Shown here piece after piece: positions 1 to 10,300 of a stretch of DNA of 64,000 nucleotides; the stretch's first letter is position 1, and every line of letters starts with the position of its first letter. Source of the DNA: Rostratula benghalensis (Eukaryota; Chordata; Aves; Charadriiformes; Rostratulidae); assembly GCA_013399305.1 (NCBI GenBank), contig VXAI01000097.1, positions 2,465,298 through 2,529,297 of the forward strand, read 5' to 3'. Under the pieces are notes generated by a model, which made no database searches, was not told the DNA's origin, and saw only the letters and a list, made by a program, of their open reading frames with translations. A program made the translations under genes and the position numbers.

Positions 1-949
1 AGATGTTCTCACAGGCTGTGAACTAAAGCAGTCCAATCTGTTCACAGACAAAAATGGGTTTGACGTTAATGCTGCGTGCCAGTTGGAGATGCCTCTTCCA
101 GAGAAGTGGCATGGGACAGATCTGCTTGCAGCTTTGCACCATTATAGTGCTATTTTTAACTACAGATGTCTCTATAGGATTTTATGAGAGAAAACAGAGT
201 AAACATTTTTCAGGACTTAAGTAGAGAAAATTTCATAGCGATAGCACTGTGCGTTACACTGACACTCTAACATGCTAAAGCGATGTTAACAGTGATTATA
301 CTGCACCCGTCACATACCAGGCTATTCCAATTCAAACTGTGCTCCTTTCCTTACACCCCTGTGTGTCCAATTGCTGCTCTCCTGATTGCACCTCAATGAT
401 GGCAGCCTATGAGCAGCTGCCAAATTACCTTTGGGAGCCTGAAGGGAGCAGGGAAGGAGGAAGAAATCCAGCTGCCACGCAGGCAAGCCAAGGGGCTGCC
501 CCACAGCTGCTGCTCTGTACACGTGTGTTTCACTACAGTATTTAACAAGATCCCAAAGCACCCCAAGACCTGAGTGCAGTCGTCTATGTAAAAATACAAC
601 TGCCTTGCCAAGAAACCCAGCACTTCTTCACACTGGTGATTTATGAAGTCCCTTGATGTGTGCAAAGAGGGAAAACCACGTAAGATGTCTCATACCCATA
701 CAGTTTAGCAAACCACAAATGAAGCACAACAGGAAAAAAAAAAAAAAAAAAAAGTAAAAAACCACCAGGAATATTAGGCTATGAAGCACACTGATACCAA
801 AGACAGTAACAGAAGATGGCATACCAAGCAAGAAGAGCAAATGTAAGCACGCAGAGATTCCCCACCTGTGCTTCAACACGCTTCAGCATCAACGTGCTGG
901 AAACCCTATGCCAGATGCACAGGATTGAAACCCTGGCTAAAGCGTTTCG
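1..949. other. Non-coding flank upstream of the CpG island
   Basis: I see no supportable gene here. Short open frames on both strands lack family motifs and paired splice signals. The only structured element is a run of 20 A residues at 734-753, possibly the tail of an old retrotransposed copy. In mammals NRCAM lies upstream of LAMB4, but I recognise no NRCAM coding sequence here. Confidence 0.5.
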
Positions 950-2050
950 AGACTAAACTCGGGCCGGTTGCCGCCGCTGGAGCCGCCTGCACGGGTGGCT
1001 CACGACGGCTTGAAAAGGCACTTTGAAACCACGAGCGAGGAAAGGCGAGAGCAAGGGGCCGGGTGGCGGGAAAGCCCGGGCATCGGCCGGGAGAGCCCGG
1101 CGGCAGCGGCGGAGGGGGCTCGGAAGCAGCGCGGAGGGGCTGAGGGGAGGACGGGACGGGATGGGGCAGGGGGGAGAGGGAAGAAAACAACCGCTTTACC
1201 GGAACGTGGAGGCATCCAGGTGGCATTTAGGCAGAAAAAGGAAATACAGGTGTAGAAATGCAAATATGGAGATGAGGGGGTGGGAGTGGCGGGAAAGGGG
1301 GTGGAGGGGAAGAAAAGCAGTCCTGGGGGCCGGGCGGCAGGGGCCGAAGGGAGTGGGAGGGGTGGAGGGTGAGGGTGGTGGCCCCCACTGTGGCAGCGAA
1401 GGGACAGTGAGGGCGAAGAGGGGCAGCTGTGAGGGGAGTACCCGGCAGCAGCCGGCGGCCGCCGCAGGGCGACCATGGCAGCGGCGCGTCCCCGCGGCCA
1501 ATGGGAAGGAACCACGCTCGCAGGAACTGGAGCGGGGAGGGAGCGGGAAGGGGCTGCCGCCGCCGCCGCCGCCCTCTCTGGCTCTGTCGAGCCCTCTCTG
1601 GGCGCTGGGGGGAGCTGGGCGCTGCCGTCCCGGCCGCGGAGCCGCGCTGTCGGTTGCCTGTGCCGGGCGAGCCGCCCGACCTGCTCGGGGTGGGCTCCTC
1701 TGCGCTGCCGCCCGCCGCTCTTCCCGCCCTTTTATCTTAGGGGCGGCTGCGCCTGACGCCCGACCCTCAGGCGGCGGAGCCGTTCGATCCCAGCGGGGTT
1801 TCAGTGTTCGTGTGTGCCCCCCTTTAGTGGCTGCTTAAGGCCGGTTAGTGCTGCCGCAGGCCTGTACCTCCTCCCGGCCCGCCCGGACCCGCTGACGGGG
1901 TCCGCCGGGATCCGCCGGGATGAGGCGGGCACCATCGACTCACCTCAGCCCTTCCCGCGGCCAGGGGCGCTGGTTCCTTGCCCGAAACCTGACTGGAGCC
2001 ACGACCTTCCGTGTGTAGGAGTTGGGATTGGTTATTGTGGTGACATTTAT
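950..2050. promoter_or_regulatory. Orphan CpG island, putative promoter
   Basis: About 1.1 kb of very GC- and CpG-rich sequence with GC boxes and CCAAT elements, one on the + strand near 1498 and an inverted one near 2027-2032. It stands in AT-rich surroundings about 8 kb before the LAMB4 start codon. The best splice signal in it is on the minus strand: CTGAG/GTGAGT, last exon base 1944, intron beginning at 1943. This suggests a transcript running leftward out of the window, divergent from LAMB4. It could instead be a distal LAMB4 promoter, but I find no equally good + strand donor. Long open frames here are explained by GC-rich composition. An AATAAA lies at 2092-2097. Confidence 0.55.
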
Positions 2051-4985
2051 TCACGGTCTCCCATTTTCATGGTGCATTTGTAGCTGGTTTAAATAAAAAC
2101 GGGAGAGACATGGAAGGAGGCCTTGGTCTCTGTGTTTCCACATGTTTTTTCCAACTCGGCACCACTTCTGCTCTTTTCACCCTTTTTAAAATGATCTTCA
2201 TGAAAATTTCTCTTCATAGAGTCTCAAAAAGCGGACCATCCCACTGAAAGGCTAACTTAGGCTAACTGGAACAACCCTGGTTACCATTCATAATGTGTAA
2301 ATAGGACAACTCTGTTCTGTGGAATCACTACTGGTTTAATATGTAATCCAAAATTATTTACCACTACAATTTCTTTTTAAGATAAATTAATCCTATTTTT
2401 TTCTTTTTAATATTTCTATGGCTTAGCTAACATACAAGATTCAATTCATGAGGCTCATACATGACTCACAGGAAAGCTGGGATGAGTACTGTACCTGAGT
2501 AAAGGTACAGTTGAAAGGTGCAGTTAAAAATAAGTGTGTGGTGTGATCTTGTTGGGTTTTTTTTCCTTTTCTTAAGAATTTAAATTGTTTGGTGTAGACA
2601 GATAACTGGGGCAAAGTTGTGTCTTTCATTCAGTGGAGATTTGCCGTATGTTGTTGATAGATAGTTTGGTTTGTGTGGGGAGGAAGGGAATACCAGTCAC
2701 TGAGGTGAATTCCTGTCTAGATTACAAATGTCAGGTTAGTAATAAATCCAGATCTATCACCACTTGGCTATTTTTAGTAATTAGATCATGATTACAAAGC
2801 AGAAATATTTTTATAATTAAGTTACATGAAAACACTAATCCTTTCACATAATGGCTTCCTGAATTGTCTAAACCCTCAGCACACCACCAGCAACTATCAC
2901 AAGACAAAGACACAATAGTGTACATTGTGACCTTCAGTATTTCTTTTATTCCAGTGTTCTGTTTTCCATTCTTTGGAACACAGTTTTCCAAAAAAAACAT
3001 ATGAACATGAATAAATAGGTTTCTCAGTTTCTTTGAAGTTCTATTCACAACTAGCAATGATTTTTACTCCTTTGCTATTAATTTGCTGTGTCCTAGCATA
3101 AAGCCTATTCTTAAAAAGTACCACTAGTCTTAAAAACCTGGATAGTAGAAAGGATTTGGGCTTCTGCAGGGCTACCTGGTTGAGACCTGTGTTAGCCCGA
3201 ATAGTGGAGGGATATGAATGACCTGCTTTTGACAGGAAAAGGCGTTGTTGTCGTAAAGCAGGGTCATTCACCTGGTGTGCAAGAGGCCAATGTACACAGC
3301 ATTGCTATTTGTTAATTGCATAAAAGACACTGAACTCTTTTTCACGGTTCAGGAGAGGTCTGGATAAGCTGTATGTAAGCTGATGTTGGTACTTGGGATA
3401 TTCATAAATAACATGCTTGACATAATCTTACAATATTTTATCAAAATTTTTAAGTCATCATGGCCCTCTTGATGTTACAGATATTTACTAGTAGCATGCA
3501 TATAAATTACTACTTAATCAACAGAACAAGATTGCCCAAGCTAAGTATGCACATTTGACTGTTTGGGCTCTAGAAGGAATACATCTCTGAAGTTTTGTTG
3601 AAAATTATTCCCTTGGTGTTCTGCCTGGCCAAACAGGTTGTAATAAATCCTTAGCAAAAGGTTTTGCTTTAAAAGAATGGTGTTTTGATTTTAATAATAA
3701 AGAACATTAACTCCAAGTTTTGGTGGGGTTTTTTTTGGGTTAGTTTTTTATATTTTTTATCTTACCATGCCTGTTGCGTTCTGTAATAATTTGAATATGC
3801 TTGGTGAGAGCTGAACCTAGCAAAAATAACAACGGTTAATTAAGCTTTATTTAGTCTAAGTGTACTCTGGCAATCACCAGGGTTTCAATTAATTTTCAGG
3901 ACACTTCTGCAAGGCAATTTGAAAGGGGTCAGGATACTCTTACTTGAGTACATCTTCTCTGTAATCCCCGGCCCAGCTCTCTCCACATCTCCCTTGCCCA
4001 GTCCATGTCCCGAGAAGCACACATGGAGCTCCTCATAACATGACATCTATTCCCTGGCAAGGTACCTGAATTAGCTGCTCCTCCCCCCACCCTCTCAGTC
4101 CCTAACTTTAAACTGACCCTGGCTTCCCCACCCAAAACTGTGACCCTTTCCTACCGTGTTTTCTGTTGCAGGCTGCTTACCCTTCAAGATACAGCAGGGA
4201 CTCTGCAGTGCCATCTGCCTGGGTATTCGTGCACAACTACTGCCTTAACTTCTCTGCAGGGAGCTCAGGGTAATGGTCACAGACTCTCTGGTGAGAAAGG
4301 ATGGGAAAAGTGTGAGCAAACTGATTGCTGTTGAAATGGACTCTGCACAGATGGGCAGCAAGGGAAAGATTGCTGAAAAGCAACTGCTTCGGTAATAGCG
4401 TTTGAAAGCAAGAGGTATTTCTTTCTCTCCAGCTTTGTTGCTGGCATTTTCTGTGCTTGGCTGGGTTTCCATTGCACCCAGCTGCTCCTGCCTGGAGATG
4501 ACACCACTTCCCTTCCAAATGGCAAGGGAAGATCAGGAAAGTGAAGGGAGGCATTTATTTTTCCACTTCTTTCCTTCTGGTACATTTAATTACTTGTGAG
4601 AAAGATTATTTATTAGAGGTTACTTATTTTTAATCCTGGGCAAATTATATAAAACAATGGACCAGTTCCCAACTTGCTAGCCCATGGTGTTACTGTTTAG
4701 GGTCTCTGATGAAATCTAATCATTCCCCTCACTTACTTTGTGTGTGATTTACACATGATGCTTCCTGTGTTGGTACAGATTGCAGATATTACAGAAGAGA
4801 CACAGATAAAATTAAACAGCTGATTGTCAGCCAGCCATCATTCTGCCACACTTGGGTAATTAACATGTATATATTGATAGATGTGAATATGCCTTTGTAG
4901 TAAATTTCCTTTGAGACTGAAAATGAAGAATCTCCAAAATGTCAGCTTAGCTGTTTATATTGCTGAAATAGGCAAAAGAAGGTAT
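2051..4985. other. Intergenic, no gene recognised
   Basis: AT-rich non-coding sequence. I see no conserved open frame, no paired splice sites and no recognisable repeat family. Confidence 0.5.
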
Positions 4986-5490
4986 GCTATCATGGTTTTG
5001 GTTGGGATAGAGTTGAATTTCTTAGTATTGGCTGGTACAGTGCTGTGTTTTGGGTTTGGAGTGGGAATACTGTTGATAGCCCCACTACTGGTTTTGGTTG
5101 TTGATAAGTTCTCAAGGCCTTCTCTGCTCCTCACTCTGCCCTGCCAGTGATTAGGCTGGGGATGCACAAAGAGTTGGAGAGGACACAGCCAGGACAGCTG
5201 ACCCCAGCTGGCCAAAGGGGTATGCTGTGCCATATGATGTCATGCTGAGCATATAAAGCTGGGGGAAGAAGATGGAATCAGGGGGATGTTTGGAGTGATG
5301 ATGTTTGTTTTTCCAAGAAACCATTACACAAGATGGAGCACTGCTTTCCTGAAGGTGGCTGAACACCTGCCTGCTGGTGGGAAGTAGTGAATTAATTTCT
5401 TGTTTTGCTTTTTTGTGGGTGGCTTTTGCTTTTCTTATGTGCTTTACTTGCATGTTTTCACGTACAATAATACATTTTTTTTCTTTAGTT
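4986..5490 (+). mobile_element. Solo LTR of an avian ERVL-type endogenous retrovirus
   Basis: The segment begins near a CATGGTTTTGGTTGGGATAG block and continues through a region with TGTTTTGGGTTTGG, ACAGCCAGGACAGCTGACC and TGGCCAAAGGG. It then has a CATATAAAGCTGGGG TATA-like element near 5249 and ends in a T-rich tail. I recognise this order from solo LTRs common in passerine and other neoavian genomes. No internal proviral genes (gag, pol, env) flank it, so it is most likely a solo LTR left by recombination. Ends are approximate because I could not define a target-site duplication. Confidence 0.7.
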
Positions 5491-6638
5491 TAGGGAAAAT
5501 AATTATTTCAGATTAAAAGGCCAATGATCAATTAAAAGCTTAAAATATCAAGCACTTTTGTTTATTGATGTGAGACAGTTCCTAGAAACAGCCTCGTCCA
5601 GTTCTACCACATGAATTCACCAATTCTGAGCAAACTAACATGAGATTGCAACAAGGTATGTGTCAGACTTCTCATCTTGCCAGTTGCACTGCCAGCTCAG
5701 CAGGGTCAGGACCTTAGGAAATAAAATGAAATATTAAATCTTGAATATATATTTCTTGAACAGTACTTTGAAAGTCACACTGATATTTTACAAAAATACA
5801 GTTCACCAACCTCTGTTGCTTTTTTCTGTTTAGTGTTGATTAAAACAATCAGCAATGCTGTGCCTGCCAGGGAGATAATATTCAGGTTGAAACTGGATTT
5901 CTTGTTTGTGGGGAAAAAACCCAAAGATTTCAACTATCTGATTTGCACACAAAAGGTGAAGAGCACCAGGGGGTGCTGGGACTGTTAGAAAATGAAGAAG
6001 TTTCTCATAATTTATAAATAAATTTTACATCCTTTTGAAATGTGGAAAATCTCATTTAAACACTTATTGAATACGATTTTAAAGTAGCTGTTTGCTCCAG
6101 GATGCAAGATACAGAGGAGCAGCCAGGTGGTGGGACGTGGAGGCAAAGAGGCTGGGGGATGGGGTGACCTCCCTCTCCCTCTGCCCCTGAGCTCCACAGC
6201 GTATTCTTCTGCTGGTTTTAGCTTCCTCCTGGTCAAGTCTGACAAATAAAATACTTCCCTTAGGTTATTGTAGGCTTATACTTTACTTAGTGCTATAGTC
6301 TCCCAATGTGCAGAAAACCAAAAATGTCTTTGCCTTTGAAAAATGACAATTTAAGCATAAGGTACACTTGAAGAAATGAGAGTAGAAAGAAAAGAGGAGA
6401 GACACAAATGTAGCAGGATGGTTTTTCTTTTTGGACCATTAGATTCTTTTTAAGATTTTGGCCAGTTCTTTATTGATGGGATTCATCTCGGTGCACTTTG
6501 CTTAAAATAGAGGCATCTGTCCTAAGCTGGAGAACTGGGCTGCCTATAGCCAAAGGAAAGCAGCAGATACCTCCAAAGGGGAATTTGTCCCTTCAGGGTA
6601 AGTATCTAAAGAAGGTGGCAGGATGAATTAATTAGCAA
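5491..6638. other. Intergenic, no gene recognised
   Basis: Non-coding sequence between the LTR and the CR1 copy. An isolated donor-like GTAAGTAT after CAGG lies near 6597-6604, but no partner acceptor or coding exon supports it. Confidence 0.45.
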
Positions 6639-6896
6639 TAGAAGGAGAGGGAACGGCTTCAAGCTGCAACAGGGTAGGTTTAGGCTAAACATTAGGAATT
6701 TTTCCCAGAAAGAGTGGTCAGACACTGGTATAGGCTGCCCAGGGAGGGTGTTGAGATCCCATCCCCGAATGTGTTTAAGAGTTGTTTGGATGTGGTGTTG
6801 GGGGACATGGTGTAGAGGAGAACTTTGTAGAGTGGGGCTGATGGTTGGACTCGATGACCCCAAGGGTCTCTTCCAACCTGAACGATTCTATGAACC
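6639..6896 (+). mobile_element. CR1 LINE 3' fragment, + orientation
   Basis: The block carries the hallmark CR1 tail: GGCTGCCCAGGGAGGGTG near 6736, GGTTGGACTCGATGACCCC near 6845, and a final TCTTCCAACCTGAACGATTC before TATGA. It is 5'-truncated, as CR1 copies usually are, and encodes no intact protein. The left end is approximate. Confidence 0.85.
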
Positions 6897-9800
6897 CTGT
6901 AGGGATCCCTGTCTTTCTCCTTCAACTCTAAAGGAAGCCCAGGTGATTTGTTTAGATTAAATACTTTTTCACAAACTTTTATGCCAAATGTCCATCGGAG
7001 GAAAATGCTTACCTGTACGGGCTGGTGCCAGCTGCCCAGCAGCCAGCATCCCGGGGCCAGGCTCTGAAGCGCGGGTGCTGCTCCCACACTGCCCTCCTCC
7101 CTCGGAGCCGGGTGGTGCCTGTGGAGGGAACATACACCGAAGTGCTAGCGATTCCTGTCCTGTGTGTGCATTACAGATGTGCCTCGGGCTTCAGAGATGG
7201 CAACCACAGGACCTGTGATGACTTGAAACATCACGCACCAATGCTATCCGCCCTCCAGCCAGCACGGGATGAGTGATGCATTATAAATCCAGATCCTTTA
7301 CCAGCGGGGAGATTAAAGAAGCAAGAAAGAAATTTCTTAATCCCTGCCTCAAGCATTTTAAAACCTTCTTGCTTGGGGTCCTACATAAATCAAAACACAG
7401 GACTGGCTATATTCTGCAAATAAATCTTCTTTGATATTTACTTCTCACATAATTTCTCTGTAACAAAGTCTGAATTCCCTACCAAATATGCTAACAAAAT
7501 GTCATCCCTTCTATAATTTAGTGGCATCATAATAATACTTTCTTCAGTTGTATGTCTCTCTCTCAGAGAGCACTTGACATACTGCTTACACCTAAAAAGT
7601 GAAATTAATAACTTCATATATCATTTAGTCTATTATTTCTTAATATTGAAACTCACTAAATATAAACCATCTGTGCAATAATTAATCATGCATGAATGCA
7701 ATCCAAATGAAGATTAAATTAGCATGAAAAAAGTCTCCCACAAGTAATTTCCACATGCACTTGAGGAAAAGATTTTTTAAAAAAGTAAGTATATAAATTA
7801 TTTCTGCTACAGTGGACAATCATAGTAACGGCAGAAGACATTTAGTACTGAGCCTTGCAGTGGGATTAAAGAACACATATCTATCTTTTTTCTTTTTTTT
7901 TTTCCTGAAAGAATAGGAACTTCCAAAAGAAAAGTGATGATTAGTTTACAAAACATATTCTGCACATACAGAAAATCTTTTGTTTGAGGATGTGATGACA
8001 CTTCACAGACAATCACGAATTAAACCTCACAAGCAGGCAGAGGAGAACTGACAACAAATACACCACAACTAAAGATGTGTGCTCAAGACAAGCTGCCGTT
8101 CTCACCACTGCAGTCAAAGTGCCACAGGTTTCCACAAAGCCACCAAAAGCCAGCAGCCGGCTCCGTGCCTGAGCTGGCCAACTCTGTATCAGCGCTGCTC
8201 CAGGGCTGTGTTTCCTGTCACCGTGCTGGATGCTGCACACCCTGCCCTGTGCTTGCTGTCGTGAGCAGTTACCAGGCAAAGCCTGTGCTGAAATGCAAAG
8301 CTGTGACTCAAAAGTTTCCACTTCGTCTTTAGCTTTAAATTGAAAAAAAACCCCAACCCTTAGTGCGCACACAGAGCTTGAGCTAATTTGAAGCTGGCTC
8401 GTACATCCACACGGGTGCCACCACAGCTTTCAGGTAGGCATGTTTACAGTCACCTCAAACCCCAAAATCGGCCCTTTCAGACCATTTGCACCCCTACCTG
8501 AGGAGTCATGCCCATGTTCAGATAAACCAGTGCCGCTAGACTGTAGCTGTAAAGACTTTGATGTTTCATTCCAAACCAGACCAGCTGAACAATTGTTTAA
8601 TTAAGCAACAATTAAAAAGTTGTTTGCCAGCACTTTAAAAATCCCAGCCTTCTTTTTTCTGTTGCATGAACTTTTCTGCCATGAACTTAACCTGTCACAA
8701 TTTTCTTTCACTGCACATATTTGCTGATGCCAGAAGCTCCAGCAGAAAGGGTTCACAAATCAAGGTTTTGGCAGGTTGCAGGTTGGGTCTCATTCTCACC
8801 TACACCTTGGTGCCTCAGGGGATGCACTGTCTTCTCCAGCTGAAATGCACAGGTCTGCCTTTTCTTGCTTCCCTCAGTCAGCTCTCCTCATTTCCAGCTG
8901 AAACATTTGGCTGTCTGAAAACCAGGTAAGACCTCTTCACCATTTATTTTTCCTGCTAAACATGAAACTAAAGTATGTTGGGTTTTTGATGGTCTTTCCT
9001 TCACTGTTTAAATGACTCATGTCTAAAGACTATGACTGTTATTGAACATTGTGGTGTTAGACAGGGTAGGGACTGGAATGTGTAACTTCCAAGATTACTC
9101 TTACTATGGATACCTATATCTTGCTGCAGTGCTGTTGCAGTTTAAGTCATCTCTGAGTCTGTCCATTATTGTGACAGGGTATAAAATGTCTATGGTTGTT
9201 GAAGTACCCACGTAGGTATAGCCGTTGTGTCGTGTGCTGTACAGAGCTGCATGAACCAAGCTTACGTGGAGCCTGTAACATCTGAAATACTCTGAATGCC
9301 TTTGCTTAGGTTCCCCCTACTCTGGGGGAGAGTACTTCATCTTCACTTATTCAGCACAGCAACAGCTGTATGAAGGTGAGGAACAAGAATGGAGCTGGGA
9401 AGTGGCACTTGGGACATGGTCACACAGGGAAGTCCCAGCAGCTGGAGCTGCATCAAGGTGGGCTGCCCATGCTTGTGCTTACAGATGGAGAAAGAGGTGG
9501 AAGGCACAAAGATGGGGAGCAGGCTGTGGTTTGAGAGCTCTACTTGGTGGCAGGATGCTGGGTTGTCTTTTATACCCATGGCTGCCTTCTGTTTTTCCAG
9601 CAGGTTTTGTGTTGGCAAGTCTCACGTTCCTGCAGGTGAGTAGGAAGAGGAAGGATGTGAAGTAAATGCCACCATGAACCTCACTTGGGTTCACTCTGAG
9701 GTTCCTCTCAGTGAGTCTTTTATGTTGATACCGACATTACCTGTTTTTCCTCATTGCCCTTTAAGATGCAGTTATAAACTTGTCTCTGCCAAAATTCATA

Positions 9801-10237
9801 GCATTTGATGTCAGGTGTTTCTCAGTGGCACCTTCATTAGGACCTCAATCTTTGTTGTAAGCTAATAAAAAGAAACAAGAACTTCCAGAAGAGCCAAATC
9901 TCTGCAAACAGCCCTGCTGAATCTAGTTAGCATTAAATAGCTTGTATTTGAAGCTACAACATTTTTGCTGATAGGATTCTGTTTTTATTTTACACTAAGT
10001 GTTAATACATTTTCAGTCTTCTCTGAAAGCCCTCAGGTGAGGTGTCCCTCTGCTTTCACCCCTGTTTCGGTGCCAAAGTTTCCGTCATGAGAAATTTTTG
10101 CTAGAAAAAAATCAAAGTCAGAGTTTCCTTTTAATCTTTATATTTTTATTATTGCTCCATTGCTTTACTAAAAGCTAGCTCTGGGTAAGCCTACGTGCAA
10201 GCAGTGCCTTGGTGACCCACCAGTTCTTCTCTTGCAG
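6897..10237. other. LAMB4 upstream region
   Basis: No coding exon recognised. A modest GC-rich patch lies at 7015-7170, with a minus-strand donor (GTACAG/GTAAGC) at about 7009-7018. A good + strand donor, AACCAG/GTAAGA, lies at 8926 and could close a non-coding first exon of LAMB4. Both are isolated signals without transcript support. Confidence 0.4.
10136..10237 (+). promoter_or_regulatory. LAMB4: Candidate LAMB4 proximal promoter or 3' end of a 5'-UTR intron
   Basis: Two readings are possible. A TATA-like stretch near 10139-10150 would place a start site about 30 bases downstream, giving a 5' UTR near 100 bases. Alternatively the pyrimidine-rich tract ending TTCTTCTCTTGCAG at 10237 is a splice acceptor, so the coding first exon starts at 10238 and the promoter lies further upstream. 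I favour the acceptor slightly because of its quality. Confidence 0.3.
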
Positions 10238-10266
10238 CAGTAGCAGTTTGAGTTTTATGGGGAGGC

Positions 10267-10300
10267 ATGAGACTGGAGCTGGCCATCCTGTTACACCTCA
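10267..10300 (+). CDS. LAMB4: LAMB4 coding exon 1: signal peptide start
   Basis: Encodes [11 protein letters not shown] and ends in phase 1 at a GTAAGT donor. With exon 2 it gives a hydrophobic signal peptide ending near FQQAQ. The phase matches LAMB1 exon 1. The start is chosen because it is in frame and has G at -3; an out-of-frame ATG lies 10 bases upstream. Confidence 0.75.

Noticed and set aside
734..753. A20 tract as the end of a processed pseudogene
   Set aside because: No upstream sequence resembling a known mRNA and no visible target-site duplication.
1475..1756. ATG in good Kozak context (GACCATGG) starting a 93-codon frame
   Set aside because: The translation is Ala/Arg/Gly-rich without recognisable similarity; a good Kozak match alone in GC-rich DNA is weak evidence.
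1023..1838. A 271-codon + strand open frame in the upstream CpG island
   Set aside because: Low-complexity Gly/Arg/Ala-rich translation typical of CpG islands, with no domain and no supporting splice signals.
6692..7087. A 131-codon reverse-strand open frame near a minus-strand donor
   Set aside because: It overlaps the CR1 copy and shows no protein similarity I recognise; the donor at about 7018 is noted but unsupported.
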